The position numbers were made by a program, and so were the translations under genes. A stretch of 64,000 nucleotides of DNA from an uncultured Alphaproteobacteria bacterium. GTDB lineage: Bacteria > Pseudomonadota > Alphaproteobacteria > HIMB59 > GCA-002718135. Location of the stretch: NCBI GenBank assembly GCA_902620285.1, contig CACNHT010000005.1:1-64000 (forward strand). Reading direction: 5' to 3'. The notes below the pieces were generated by a model. The model was not told where the DNA came from, searched no databases, and saw nothing but the letters and a program-made list of their open reading frames with translations. Each line of letters opens with the position of its first letter. Positions within the stretch are counted from its first letter, which is position 1. This document shows, piece after piece, positions 40,966 to 49,649 of this stretch.

Positions 40966-40971
40966 TATAAT
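40966..40971 (+). promoter_or_regulatory. Candidate -10 box of the catabolic operon
   Basis: A perfect TATAAT lies 28 bases before the amidinotransferase ATG, inside the 43-base divergent gap to the aldehyde dehydrogenase. No convincing -35 box is present at 16-19 bases upstream, so it may need an activator. An AAGG at 40987 supplies the ribosome-binding site. Confidence 0.35.
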
Positions 40972-40998
40972 GCATAGTTTTAAATTAAGGAAAATATA

Positions 40999-42102
40999 AT
41001 GACAATAGTTAATTCTTGGAATGAGTGGGATCCATTAAAACATGTTATAGTTGGAGCAGTTGAAAATGCCAATATACCTCCAATGGAACCGGCGCTTGAA
41101 CCAAAAATTAGTAAGGATAGTGGTATGGCAGGATCACATGGACCACGTTCAAAGGAGTCAATTGATAAAGCAAATATACAATTGGAAAACTTTGTTAAAA
41201 TTTTAAATTCCCTAAATATAAAAGTTGATAGACCAACACCTATTGACTTTTCTCAGAGTATCGAGACACCCGATTGGTCTAATGATGGTATGTTTGGTTG
41301 TATGCCTCCTAGAGATGTTATTCTCACTGTAGGAAATGAAATGCTAGAGGCACCAATGTCTTACAGATGTAGATGGTTTGAGTACCTTGCTTATAGACCG
41401 CTACTTGAAAAATATTATTCAGAAGATAAAAATATGAGATGGGAGTCGGCACCTAAACCAAGATTAACAAATCAATCTTATAAGTCTAATTATCTTCCTG
41501 AAGGCATAACGGAAGAAGAACGATATAAAAAAATCGAAAATAGAGACATGATATTGACAGAAAAAGAACCACTTTTTGATGCAGCAGAAATTTTACGTTT
41601 TGGAAAAGATCTTTTTTACCATAACAATTTTACATCAAATTTAAGTGGTTTAGATTGGTTAAGAAGACATTATCCAAATCATCGTGTTCATCAAATTAAT
41701 TTACCAGGTGATTTAATTCCAACTCACATTGATGCATGTTTTACTCCTATTAAACCAGGAGTTATAATTATTAATCCGAATAGAAAAATATCATCAGAGC
41801 AAAGAAAAATTTTCGATGATAATAAATGGGAAATTCATGAGGCAGCACCCTCCATTCATAATAGTCCACCACCTATGTGTTATTCATCCATCTGGTTATC
41901 TATGAACGTTTTGATAATTGATCCTAAAACTATATGCGTCGAGGCAACGGAAGAAAAAATGATTAATCAAATGGAAAGTTTTGGATTGGAAGTTATTCCA
42001 GTTCCTTTTAGAGACGTTTATGCATTTGGGGGTAGTCTACATTGTGCCACTACTGATGTTTATAGAGAGGGTGAGTGTGAGGATTATTTTCCAAATCAAT
42101 AA
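40999..42102 (+). CDS. Arginine:glycine amidinotransferase-like enzyme
   Basis: Family member of glycine amidinotransferase, which moves the amidino group of arginine to an amine acceptor (glycine in the vertebrate enzyme, giving guanidinoacetate and ornithine). The protein has 367 residues. The catalytic triad equivalents are visible: Asp194 in FDAAEILRFGKD, His243 in THIDACF and Cys349 in GGSLHCATTDV. The MPPRDVILTVGNE and YRCRWFEYLAYRPL blocks match glycine amidinotransferases better than StrB-type inosamine enzymes. The acceptor is unknown. It overlaps the next gene by one base and heads an operon with a creatinase-like hydrolase and sarcosine oxidase, so a guanidino compound is a reasonable but unproven link. 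Confidence 0.88.
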   Translation: MTIVNSWNEWDPLKHVIVGAVENANIPPMEPALEPKISKDSGMAGSHGPRSKESIDKANIQLENFVKILNSLNIKVDRPTPIDFSQSIETPDWSNDGMFGCMPPRDVILTVGNEMLEAPMSYRCRWFEYLAYRPLLEKYYSEDKNMRWESAPKPRLTNQSYKSNYLPEGITEEERYKKIENRDMILTEKEPLFDAAEILRFGKDLFYHNNFTSNLSGLDWLRRHYPNHRVHQINLPGDLIPTHIDACFTPIKPGVIIINPNRKISSEQRKIFDDNKWEIHEAAPSIHNSPPPMCYSSIWLSMNVLIIDPKTICVEATEEKMINQMESFGLEVIPVPFRDVYAFGGSLHCATTDVYREGECEDYFPNQ

Positions 42103-42857
42103 TGGATAGTTTTAATCAAAATAATGTTAAAGCCAATTTACATGATACAAACTTTTCTAGAATTGGTATAATTACACTATCAACGGATTTTACCATAGAG
42201 CAGGATTTTAGAAAAATTTGCCATAATTTACCAGTTGATCTATTTTTTAATAGAATACCTTTTTTAAATCCTCTAACTCATGAAAATTATATGAGGATGG
42301 CTGATCATCTTAAAGAAACAACAAACCAAATACTACCCAATGAAAAAATACAAGTTGTAGCGTATGGATGTACTTCAGGTACTATTGAAATTGGTGAAAA
42401 AAAAATAAGATCTGAAATTTTCAAGGCTAAACCTGATGCTTTAATTACGACACCTATTACAGCAGCTATCAAAGCACTTAAATTGTTAAACCATAAAAAA
42501 ATTGCTGTTCTTACTCCTTATCCAAAAGCTGTTAATGTTAAAGTTTACAAATATTTAATTGACAGTGGATTTGAAATTACATCATTTAGTTCGTTTAATT
42601 TAAATTATGATTCGGAAATTGCCAAAGTTACTCATGATAGTTTAATGCAAACAATTTCTTCAATTGATTTAACAGATGTTGATAGTATTTTTGTTTCTTG
42701 TACTGCATTAAAAGTAATTGATATTATCGAAACATTAGAGTCAAAATTAAGCACAGATATCATTTCAAGTAATCAAGCTATTATTTGGGATTCATTAAGA
42801 TTATCTAATATTAATCAAAAAATTGATGGTTTTGGTAACCTATTTAAATTACATTAA
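42102..42857 (+). CDS. Asp/Glu racemase-superfamily protein (EutA/maleate-isomerase-like)
   Basis: Protein of 251 residues with the two-Cys active site of the Asp/Glu racemase fold: Cys90 in YGCTSGTIEIG and Cys200 in VSCTAL. The spacing and the long linker fit maleate isomerase, arylmalonate decarboxylase and EutA of hydroxyectoine utilisation rather than glutamate racemase. Next come an EutB-like dehydratase and an EutC-like cyclodeaminase in the same order as eutABC, which is the main support for an EutA role. The reaction is unproven. It overlaps the amidinotransferase by one base. Confidence 0.8.
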   Translation: MDSFNQNNVKANLHDTNFSRIGIITLSTDFTIEQDFRKICHNLPVDLFFNRIPFLNPLTHENYMRMADHLKETTNQILPNEKIQVVAYGCTSGTIEIGEKKIRSEIFKAKPDALITTPITAAIKALKLLNHKKIAVLTPYPKAVNVKVYKYLIDSGFEITSFSSFNLNYDSEIAKVTHDSLMQTISSIDLTDVDSIFVSCTALKVIDIIETLESKLSTDIISSNQAIIWDSLRLSNINQKIDGFGNLFKLH

Positions 42858-42869
42858 ATAGGGTTTAAA

Positions 42870-43832
42870 TTGATTACACTTCAACAAATACAAGATGCAC
42901 ATAAGAAAATTTTACCATATGTTAATTATACACCATTAATTAATTCTAATTTCTTATCAAAAAATACTACAGTAAAACTAAAGTTAGAAAATTTTCAAAT
43001 CACTGGATCATTTAAGTTAAGAGGTGCGGTTAATAAGCTACTTTCTTTAAGTGAAGATGACAAGAATAAAGGAGTCATCGCAGTTTCTACAGGCAATCAC
43101 GGCAAAGGCGTTGCTTACGCATCAAAGGTATTGGGTATTCAATCAACAATATATATGTCTTCAATGGTTCCAGAATATAGAAAAGAGGCTATTGAAAAAT
43201 TAGGAGCAAAAGTAGAAATTATTGGAAAGAATAGTGATGAAGCTGATTTACATGCTAAACAAATTGCGAAAGAAAAAAATATTCCATTAATTCACCCCTT
43301 TGATGATGAAGACATTATTATAGGCCAAGGTACAGTTGGGCTTGAAATGCTTACTGAATTTCCAGAAGTTGATACAGTAATTATACCAACATCTGGTGGT
43401 GGTCTTATATCTGGAATAGCACAAGCTATTAAACTTCAAAAACCTGATACAAAAATTATTGCCGTATCTATGGAAAGAGGTCCTTCAATGTATGAAAGTC
43501 TCAAAAAAGGCAGACCTGTTGATGTAGAAGAAATTGAAACTTTAGCTGATTGTCTAGGGGGTAGTATTGGCTTAGATAATAAATTTACATTTAATATTGT
43601 ACAACAATACGTTGATGACTTTGTTTTAGTAAGTGAAGAAAAAATAGCTGAGGGAATTAGAATAAATTTTTTAGAACATAAAATTGTATCTGAAGGTGCT
43701 GCAGCAACAAGTGTAATGGTTGTTAAAGAAAAACTAACATCTCACTTAGGAAAAAATATAATCTGTTTAATTTGTGGTGGAAATATTGACTCGGAATTGT
43801 TTAACAAAGTTTTAAGTCATGCTCATCCTTAA
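42870..43832 (+). CDS. Threonine dehydratase-like PLP enzyme (EutB-like)
   Basis: Fold-type II PLP lyase of 320 residues from a TTG start. Lys49 in GSFKLRGA is the Schiff-base Lys, STGNHGKGVA binds substrate, and TSGGGLISGIA holds the PLP phosphate. There is no C-terminal ACT domain, so it is the short catabolic or serine/threonine-dehydratase form. Relatives include threonine dehydratase, hydroxyaspartate dehydratase (BhcB) and EutB of hydroxyectoine breakdown. With EutA-like and EutC-like neighbours the last is favoured. It overlaps the next gene by 14 bases. Confidence 0.82.
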   Translation: MITLQQIQDAHKKILPYVNYTPLINSNFLSKNTTVKLKLENFQITGSFKLRGAVNKLLSLSEDDKNKGVIAVSTGNHGKGVAYASKVLGIQSTIYMSSMVPEYRKEAIEKLGAKVEIIGKNSDEADLHAKQIAKEKNIPLIHPFDDEDIIIGQGTVGLEMLTEFPEVDTVIIPTSGGGLISGIAQAIKLQKPDTKIIAVSMERGPSMYESLKKGRPVDVEEIETLADCLGGSIGLDNKFTFNIVQQYVDDFVLVSEEKIAEGIRINFLEHKIVSEGAAATSVMVVKEKLTSHLGKNIICLICGGNIDSELFNKVLSHAHP

Positions 43833-44793
43833 TAAAAATGATATTATTCAACATATAGATTTGAATAAAAATCTCATACCAATAATAGAGGAGGCTTTTA
43901 TAAGTTTATCAAAAGGATTGGTAATGATGCCACCTATAATGAGAATTGATATTGAAAAATATCATGGTGAATCTGATGTTAAAGCTGCATACGTTGAGGG
44001 TCTTGATAGTTTTGCAATAAAAATCGCTTCAGGTTTTTTCGATAATCCAAAACTTGGTCTGCCATCTAGTAATGGACTGATGGTTTTATTAGATTCAAAG
44101 ACTGGTGTTGTAAAATCTGTTCTATTGGATGAAGGTTATCTTACAGATACTAGAACAGCTATAGCAGGAGCAATAGCTACAAAATATTTATCAAATCAGA
44201 ATGCTAATTCTGTTGGTATTATTGGAGCTGGAATTCAAGCCAAATTACAACTTCAAGCAATAATGTTAGTTAGAAAAATAAAAAAAATAATAGTCTGGAC
44301 AAGAGATGAAACTAAAGCAAACCAATTTATCGAAGGTTTTAAAGATTTAGATTTAGATTTGCATGTAGCGTCTTCTTGCAAGGAGTTGGCAAGCTTATCA
44401 GAAATAATCGTTACAACGACTCCTAGTAAAAAACCGCTTTTGGAATTTGATTGGATAATTAAAGGAACTCACATAACAGCAATGGGATCAGATGCAGAAC
44501 AAAAAAACGAATTAGATCCTCAGATGTTAAAACATTGCGATCAATATGTACCTGACAATCAATTACAAACAAGTGTTTTGGGTGAATTACATCATGCTTT
44601 AAAACAAAATATAATTTCTTCTAAAGAAAAGTTTAATGAACTTGGCGATATTATTAACGATCCAAGCTTAGGAAGAAAAAATAAAGAAGATATAACAATA
44701 TGTGATTTGACAGGAACTGGCGTACAAGATACTGCAATAGCAAGATTTGCTTATAATCTTTGTAAAACAAATAATTTAGGCATCAATATTTAA
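43819..44793 (+). CDS. Ornithine cyclodeaminase-family enzyme (EutC-like)
   Basis: Protein of 324 residues with the mu-crystallin/ornithine cyclodeaminase fold. The NAD-binding GIIGAGIQAKLQLQ loop lies near residues 134-147, and SGFFDNPKLGLPSSNG and YLTDTRTAIAG are family signatures. Members include ornithine cyclodeaminase (ornithine to proline), pyrroline-2-carboxylate reductase, iminosuccinate reductase (BhcD) and EutC. The amidinotransferase upstream could release ornithine, and the proline-racemase-family gene downstream could supply pyrroline carboxylate, so three roles remain open. Context with EutA-like and EutB-like genes favours EutC. Confidence 0.82.
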   Translation: MLILNKNDIIQHIDLNKNLIPIIEEAFISLSKGLVMMPPIMRIDIEKYHGESDVKAAYVEGLDSFAIKIASGFFDNPKLGLPSSNGLMVLLDSKTGVVKSVLLDEGYLTDTRTAIAGAIATKYLSNQNANSVGIIGAGIQAKLQLQAIMLVRKIKKIIVWTRDETKANQFIEGFKDLDLDLHVASSCKELASLSEIIVTTTPSKKPLLEFDWIIKGTHITAMGSDAEQKNELDPQMLKHCDQYVPDNQLQTSVLGELHHALKQNIISSKEKFNELGDIINDPSLGRKNKEDITICDLTGTGVQDTAIARFAYNLCKTNNLGINI

Positions 44794-44796
44794 TTT

Positions 44797-46239
44797 ATGA
44801 GTCAAGCAATAATAAAAAAAACGTCTGATTACTTCAAATCAAAAGGAGTTGTCATGCCAACTATTAGTGAACTTCAAGACCCACAAATTATTAATGATGA
44901 TATTAAAAATTCTCTAAAAAAAATAAATAATAATGATATCAATCCTCTTAACCTCTTTAGAGTTCATTGGTTTAATAAAAGAGATCAATCAGGTTTTGGA
45001 AATGAGCCTGAATATATTGTGCTACCAATAGAATTCACAGGTGTTAAGGCAAAGATAATTGTAAATATGGGTCGATATTTTCCCTTAATAACAGCTCATA
45101 AAGTTTTGGCAGCCTATGGTTGTTTGCTTCCAAGAATATTAAATGGAACTTTTGATTATGAAAAACATAAAGCAGTTTGGCCTTCTACAGGAAATTATTG
45201 TAGGGGCGGAGTAGCAATATCACGGATAATGGGTCTTAATAGTATTGCAATACTTCCTGAAGGAATGAGTAATGAGAGATTTGAATGGTTGAATAATTGG
45301 GTTGAAGATAAAAAAAATATCATAAAGACAAAAGGTACAGAAAGTAATGTTAAGGAAATTTACGATGCTTGTAATGAATTAAAAAAAGATAATCAAAATG
45401 ATATCATAAATCAATTTGATGAGTATTATAATTACAGTATTCATCGTTCTATAACGGGTCCATCTTTTGAAAAATCATTTCTTAAAGTTAAAGGTAACAG
45501 TAATTTAACTCCTAGGTTTTACGTAAGTGCTTCAGGATCAAGTGGTACTCTAGCAGCAGGAGATTATCTTAAAGATAAATTACAGACGAAGATTGCAGTT
45601 GTTGAAGCTTTGGAGTGCCCAACTTTGCTTCATGGAGGTTATGGTGAACATAATATACAAGGAATTGGTGACAAACATGTTCCCCTTATTCATAATGTAA
45701 TGAATACAGATTTTGTTGTAGATGTTTCTGATCAAGCTACCAATAATCTAAATATGATTTTTAATACTGAAATAGGAAAAAAGTTTTTAATTGAGAAAAA
45801 AAATTTTGAGCCTGATTTTGTTTCACGACTTCCTGAATTTGGCTTTTCAGGAATAGCAAATATATTAGCATCAATAAAACTAGCTAAATATATGGATTTA
45901 AATAGTGATGACGCAATTATAACGGTTGCTACAGATGGTGCAGATTTATACATGTCAGAGTTGAACAAGACCATTGCTGATTTTAAAAATAATTATGATG
46001 AAATAGTTTGTGCTGAACTATTTGGAAAACACTTATCAGGAATATCTACTGATAATATGCTAGAACTTTCTTACATGGATAAGAAGAGAATATTTAATTT
46101 AGGGTACTTTACTTGGGTAGAGCAACAAGGTGTAAGTCTTGAAGAATTTGAAAAAAGAAAAGATCAAAAATTTTGGAATTCACATTATGAATATATGCTT
46201 TCTCTAGACAATAAGATTAAAGAATTTAATAATATGTAG
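44797..46239 (+). CDS. Fold-type II PLP-dependent enzyme of unknown specificity
   Basis: Protein of 480 residues related to the cysteine-synthase/tryptophan-synthase-beta superfamily, but I do not recognise its specificity. Lys102 in TAHKVLAAYG sits where the PLP Lys is expected. PSTGNYCRGGVAI replaces the usual substrate loop (S-S-G-N-x-G), and SGSSGTLAAGDYL replaces the phosphate-binding Gly loop. It is about 150 residues longer than a simple cysteine synthase, with an extra N-terminal and a charged C-terminal part. Embedded between EutC-like and M20 genes with a 3-base gap on each side, it is very likely part of the same pathway. Confidence 0.75.
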   Translation: MSQAIIKKTSDYFKSKGVVMPTISELQDPQIINDDIKNSLKKINNNDINPLNLFRVHWFNKRDQSGFGNEPEYIVLPIEFTGVKAKIIVNMGRYFPLITAHKVLAAYGCLLPRILNGTFDYEKHKAVWPSTGNYCRGGVAISRIMGLNSIAILPEGMSNERFEWLNNWVEDKKNIIKTKGTESNVKEIYDACNELKKDNQNDIINQFDEYYNYSIHRSITGPSFEKSFLKVKGNSNLTPRFYVSASGSSGTLAAGDYLKDKLQTKIAVVEALECPTLLHGGYGEHNIQGIGDKHVPLIHNVMNTDFVVDVSDQATNNLNMIFNTEIGKKFLIEKKNFEPDFVSRLPEFGFSGIANILASIKLAKYMDLNSDDAIITVATDGADLYMSELNKTIADFKNNYDEIVCAELFGKHLSGISTDNMLELSYMDKKRIFNLGYFTWVEQQGVSLEEFEKRKDQKFWNSHYEYMLSLDNKIKEFNNM

Positions 46240-46242
46240 GTT

Positions 46243-47397
46243 ATGAAAACTCAGTCATTACATAACCAATTAGTAGAATGGCGTCATGATCTTCATATGC
46301 ATCCACAATTAAGTTTTGAAGAAGAGTATGCTGCATCAAAAGTGTCAACACTTCTAAAAGAGTTTGGAATAGAAGTTCATTCTGGTATTGCCAGAACTGG
46401 AGTAGTTGGAATTTTAAAAAAAGGAAATAGTTCAAAATCAATAGGTATAAGAGCTGACATGGATGCTCTTCCTATACATGAAACTAATACGTTTAGTTAT
46501 AAGTCCAAGTTTGATAACAGAATGCATGCATGTGGACATGACGGTCACACAACAATGTTATTAGGTGCAGCAAAACATTTATCAGAAAAAGGTAACTTTA
46601 ACGGTACGGTATATTTTATTTTTCAACCTGATGAAGAGAATACATTCGGTGCAAGAACAATGATAGATGAAGGATTGTTTGATAAATTTAACATTGATGA
46701 AGTTTACGCTATGCACAATATTCCTAACATGGAAATTGGAACATTTGGTACAAGAAATGGAGCTATTACAGCCAGCGAAAATTTATTTGAAATTGAAATA
46801 AAAACTAAAGGTGGGCACGCTGCATTACCTCATATGGGCGTTGATGCAATAACTGTTGGTTCTCAAATAGCTGTAGCACTTCAATCGATAGTGTCTAGGA
46901 AATTAAATCCAGCAGACAATGGTATAGTGTCTATTACCGAATTTATAACCGATGGTAAAAAAAATGTTCTGCCAGGTATGGTAAAAATGACTGGTGACGC
47001 GAGAGCTTTATCAAAAGAAACAAATGAAAAAATTGCTTCAAAAATGTTACAAATTGTTGAAGGGATTTGTAATGCACATGGTGTTAATGGTAGTGTTAAA
47101 TATGAAACAGCCTGTCCTGTAACTTTTAATTCAAAAAATCAAACTGAGTCTGCAACAAAAGCTGCAGTTACTTTACTTGGTAGTGATAAATGTAATGGTA
47201 ATATAGAACCACGTTTATTCTCAGAAGATTTTTCTGTTATGGCAAATGAAAAACCTGGCTGCTTTGTTTTAATGGGTAACGGTACATCAGAGCAGCATTC
47301 CAGACCTTTACATGCTGATAATTATGATTTTAATGACGAATTATTAGTCATAGGCTCTTCATATTGGACTGAATTGGTAGAACAACAATTAAAATAA
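46243..47397 (+). CDS. M20-family amidohydrolase (hippurate hydrolase/N-acyl amino acid deacylase type)
   Basis: Metal-dependent amidohydrolase of 384 residues that cleaves an N-acyl or amide bond. The metal ligands of the M20D group are visible: the Cys-Gly-His of MHACGHDGH, Glu-Glu in FQPDEENTFG, a His in YAMHNIPN and the C-terminal PLHADNYDF. Relatives act on hippurate, auxin-amino acid conjugates or N-acetyl-diaminoacids. In ectoine catabolism the acetyl group of N-acetyl-diaminobutyrate is removed by DoeB/EutE, which is another family; this M20 enzyme could replace it. That replacement is inference from position only. Confidence 0.88.
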   Translation: MKTQSLHNQLVEWRHDLHMHPQLSFEEEYAASKVSTLLKEFGIEVHSGIARTGVVGILKKGNSSKSIGIRADMDALPIHETNTFSYKSKFDNRMHACGHDGHTTMLLGAAKHLSEKGNFNGTVYFIFQPDEENTFGARTMIDEGLFDKFNIDEVYAMHNIPNMEIGTFGTRNGAITASENLFEIEIKTKGGHAALPHMGVDAITVGSQIAVALQSIVSRKLNPADNGIVSITEFITDGKKNVLPGMVKMTGDARALSKETNEKIASKMLQIVEGICNAHGVNGSVKYETACPVTFNSKNQTESATKAAVTLLGSDKCNGNIEPRLFSEDFSVMANEKPGCFVLMGNGTSEQHSRPLHADNYDFNDELLVIGSSYWTELVEQQLK

Positions 47398-48555
47398 ATG
47401 TTTTCTGAAAACTTAAATAAACTAAAGAAAAAAATGTCTGAGAACAATATTGATCTCTCAATTATAACTGATGATGATTCGATATATTATTTCACAGGAT
47501 ACCATGACTTCCTTCATATGGATTTTTATCGACCAACATTATTAGTTGTTTCAAATGATCATAAAACTTATTTAATTACACCTCTTCTTGATGTTTTATT
47601 AGTACCAGAATCTTGTCCTGTAGATATGGTTGAAACATGGAATGATGGTATTGGAAATGAATGGAGAGAATTATTACCTCAAATCATCAATCAGCATAAA
47701 AGTATTTTTATTGAAAAATTTAAAATTAACCCAATGGTTAAGAGTTATTTAGACGAATTACTTGAAGACCATCCTGGGGATTTAACCAAATTAATAGATA
47801 ATATAAGAATGATTAAATCTAATCATGAATTGAATATAGCTCGTCATGCCGGCGAAGTTGGCATGGCTATGATGGAGGCAGCAAAAAAAACAATTGGCCA
47901 TAATGTTCCTGAGTATGAGGTTGCACTTGCACAATCACAAGCTGGAACAAGAAAAGCTGCAGATCTTTTAAAAGAATTTTATCCTGATAATATCAATATG
48001 TCTCCAAATATTCACTTTTTACCTGTTATGACATCGGGTCATGATTTACCTAAAACTCACCATCGTGCTTCAACCAAAATTATAAAAAAAGGTGATCCCG
48101 TATTCGTATGTTATTGTGGTTCTACAAATTTCCATAGGTTTAAATTAGGTTTTGACAGAATATTTTGGGTAGAAGAAATTCAATCAGATGAACAAATAAA
48201 AGCTTTTGAGACTGCAGTTAAATCTCAAAAAGCTGCTCTTGAAATTCTTGGCCCTGGAGCAACAGCTGAAGAAGTTCATGCTGCTTATGCAGATACTATA
48301 CAGTCTGAGGGATACCCTTATCCTACATTTCGATGTGGAAGAGGTACAGGCTTTAGCTTTTTAGAGGAACCACAATTAGTAGTTGGTAATAAAACAGTAC
48401 TGGAGCCTGGAATGGTATTTGCCGTTGATGGCGGGGCAAGTGCAAATAATTTTAGATCACAAGTTGGTGATAGTTTTATTATAACAAAAGATGGATATGA
48501 ACAAATTACACATCATTCTAAAAATATTGATGACCTAATAATTCCACATGGATGA
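47398..48555 (+). CDS. M24 'pita-bread' hydrolase without metal ligands (creatinase/ectoine hydrolase-like)
   Basis: Protein of 385 residues with an N-terminal creatinase domain and a C-terminal M24 fold. The five metal ligands of aminopeptidase P are not conserved; for example, the usual His motif is replaced by G-R-G-T-G-F-S. It is therefore not an Xaa-Pro peptidase but belongs with the metal-free hydrolases such as creatinase and ectoine hydrolase (EutD/DoeA). By hand alignment, His221 falls on creatinase His232, while Asp253 and Asp344 fall on the creatinase Glu262 and Glu358. It overlaps the proline-racemase-family gene by 8 bases. Ectoine, creatine or a related guanidino or amidine compound are candidates. 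Confidence 0.82.
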   Translation: MFSENLNKLKKKMSENNIDLSIITDDDSIYYFTGYHDFLHMDFYRPTLLVVSNDHKTYLITPLLDVLLVPESCPVDMVETWNDGIGNEWRELLPQIINQHKSIFIEKFKINPMVKSYLDELLEDHPGDLTKLIDNIRMIKSNHELNIARHAGEVGMAMMEAAKKTIGHNVPEYEVALAQSQAGTRKAADLLKEFYPDNINMSPNIHFLPVMTSGHDLPKTHHRASTKIIKKGDPVFVCYCGSTNFHRFKLGFDRIFWVEEIQSDEQIKAFETAVKSQKAALEILGPGATAEEVHAAYADTIQSEGYPYPTFRCGRGTGFSFLEEPQLVVGNKTVLEPGMVFAVDGGASANNFRSQVGDSFIITKDGYEQITHHSKNIDDLIIPHG

Positions 48556-49573
48556 AATCACAGTATTTAACACACATTGTTGTGGTGAAATTGGGGATGT
48601 CGTAACTGGAATTAAAGGCTTGAAGTTTAATTCACCTGAGGAAGCTTCTAAAAAACTATTTTTAGATAAAAAATGGAGAAATTTTTTTTTAAATGAACCT
48701 CGGGGAGGGGTCTTTAAGCATTGTAATATTATTTTAGAACCTTCAAATAAAAATGCAGATGCTGGATTTGTAATCATGGAGCCAGAAGATAATCCTCCAA
48801 TGAGCGGATCAAATGCAATTTGTGTAACGACAGTCTTATTAGAAAAAAATATTGTTCAAATGAAATATCCTAAAACCATGCTTACACTTGAAGCTCCCGG
48901 TGGTTTAATAAAAGTTGTTGCTGATTGTGAAAATAAGAAAGTTAAAAGTGTCACTTTAACTAATCTTGCCTGCTTTGCAGATAAAATAGATGTAGATTTA
49001 AAGACTAAAAATTATGGTACAATTAAAGTAAGTACTGCTTTTGGAGGTGACAGTTTTTTAATTTGTAATGCTAGTGATTTTAATCTTAAAATTGAACCAA
49101 AGAATGCAAATAAATTTGTAAATGTTGCTAAAGAATTATTGAAAGAAGCAAACGCATCTATAGGATTTGAACATCCTACTATTAAAGGATTAAACTATCT
49201 TTCCTTTTGCCAATTTATTGAACCCTTAAAAAAAAATAATCAATCATTACTTACAGGATTAAATACAGTTGTTATACGACCTGGGAAACTTGATCGTTCA
49301 CCCTGTGGTACAGGCACTTCAGCAAGATTAGCAGTAATGAAAGAAAAAAATGAAATACAAATAAATGAAGAATTTATATCAAAGTCTATTATAGGATCTT
49401 CATTTAAAGCAAGTATTGAAAAGGAAATTAAAATTAATAACAAAAATTGTATTATTCCAAAAATAACAGGTAGTGCATTTATTACTGGAAAACAAAGTTT
49501 ATATATCGATAAGGATGATCCTTTTCCAGAAGGTTATAGATTAAATGACACATGGCCAGATTTATCAAGTTAA
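48548..49573 (+). CDS. Proline racemase superfamily protein with Ser/Cys active site
   Basis: Protein of 341 residues of the proline racemase, 4-hydroxyproline epimerase and trans-3-hydroxyproline dehydratase family. The first catalytic position, Cys in the MCGH motif of racemases, is Ser86 here (MSGSNA). The second Cys is kept as Cys253 in DRSPCGTGTSA. Ser/Cys pairs are known in hydroxyproline epimerases and dehydratases rather than in proline racemase proper. A dehydratase would give pyrroline-2-carboxylate, which the ornithine cyclodeaminase-like protein could reduce. The ATG is embedded in the end of the M24 gene. Confidence 0.82.
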   Translation: MDEITVFNTHCCGEIGDVVTGIKGLKFNSPEEASKKLFLDKKWRNFFLNEPRGGVFKHCNIILEPSNKNADAGFVIMEPEDNPPMSGSNAICVTTVLLEKNIVQMKYPKTMLTLEAPGGLIKVVADCENKKVKSVTLTNLACFADKIDVDLKTKNYGTIKVSTAFGGDSFLICNASDFNLKIEPKNANKFVNVAKELLKEANASIGFEHPTIKGLNYLSFCQFIEPLKKNNQSLLTGLNTVVIRPGKLDRSPCGTGTSARLAVMKEKNEIQINEEFISKSIIGSSFKASIEKEIKINNKNCIIPKITGSAFITGKQSLYIDKDDPFPEGYRLNDTWPDLSS

Positions 49574-49649
49574 CTGTGATTAAATAACACTAGCATGGCA
49601 AGTTAATTCATTTTACTTTCATCAACTATTCTAATAATTAATAAAACAA

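Noticed and set aside
42102..42857. Annotation as glutamate or aspartate racemase for cell-wall synthesis
   Set aside because: The motif spacing and operon context fit the maleate isomerase/EutA branch, not MurI.
42870..44793. Beta-hydroxyaspartate cycle genes (BhcB/BhcD)
   Set aside because: The families match, but the partner aminotransferase and aldolase (BhcA, BhcC) are not in the neighbourhood.
47398..48555. Annotation as Xaa-Pro aminopeptidase
   Set aside because: The metal ligands needed for that activity are not present.
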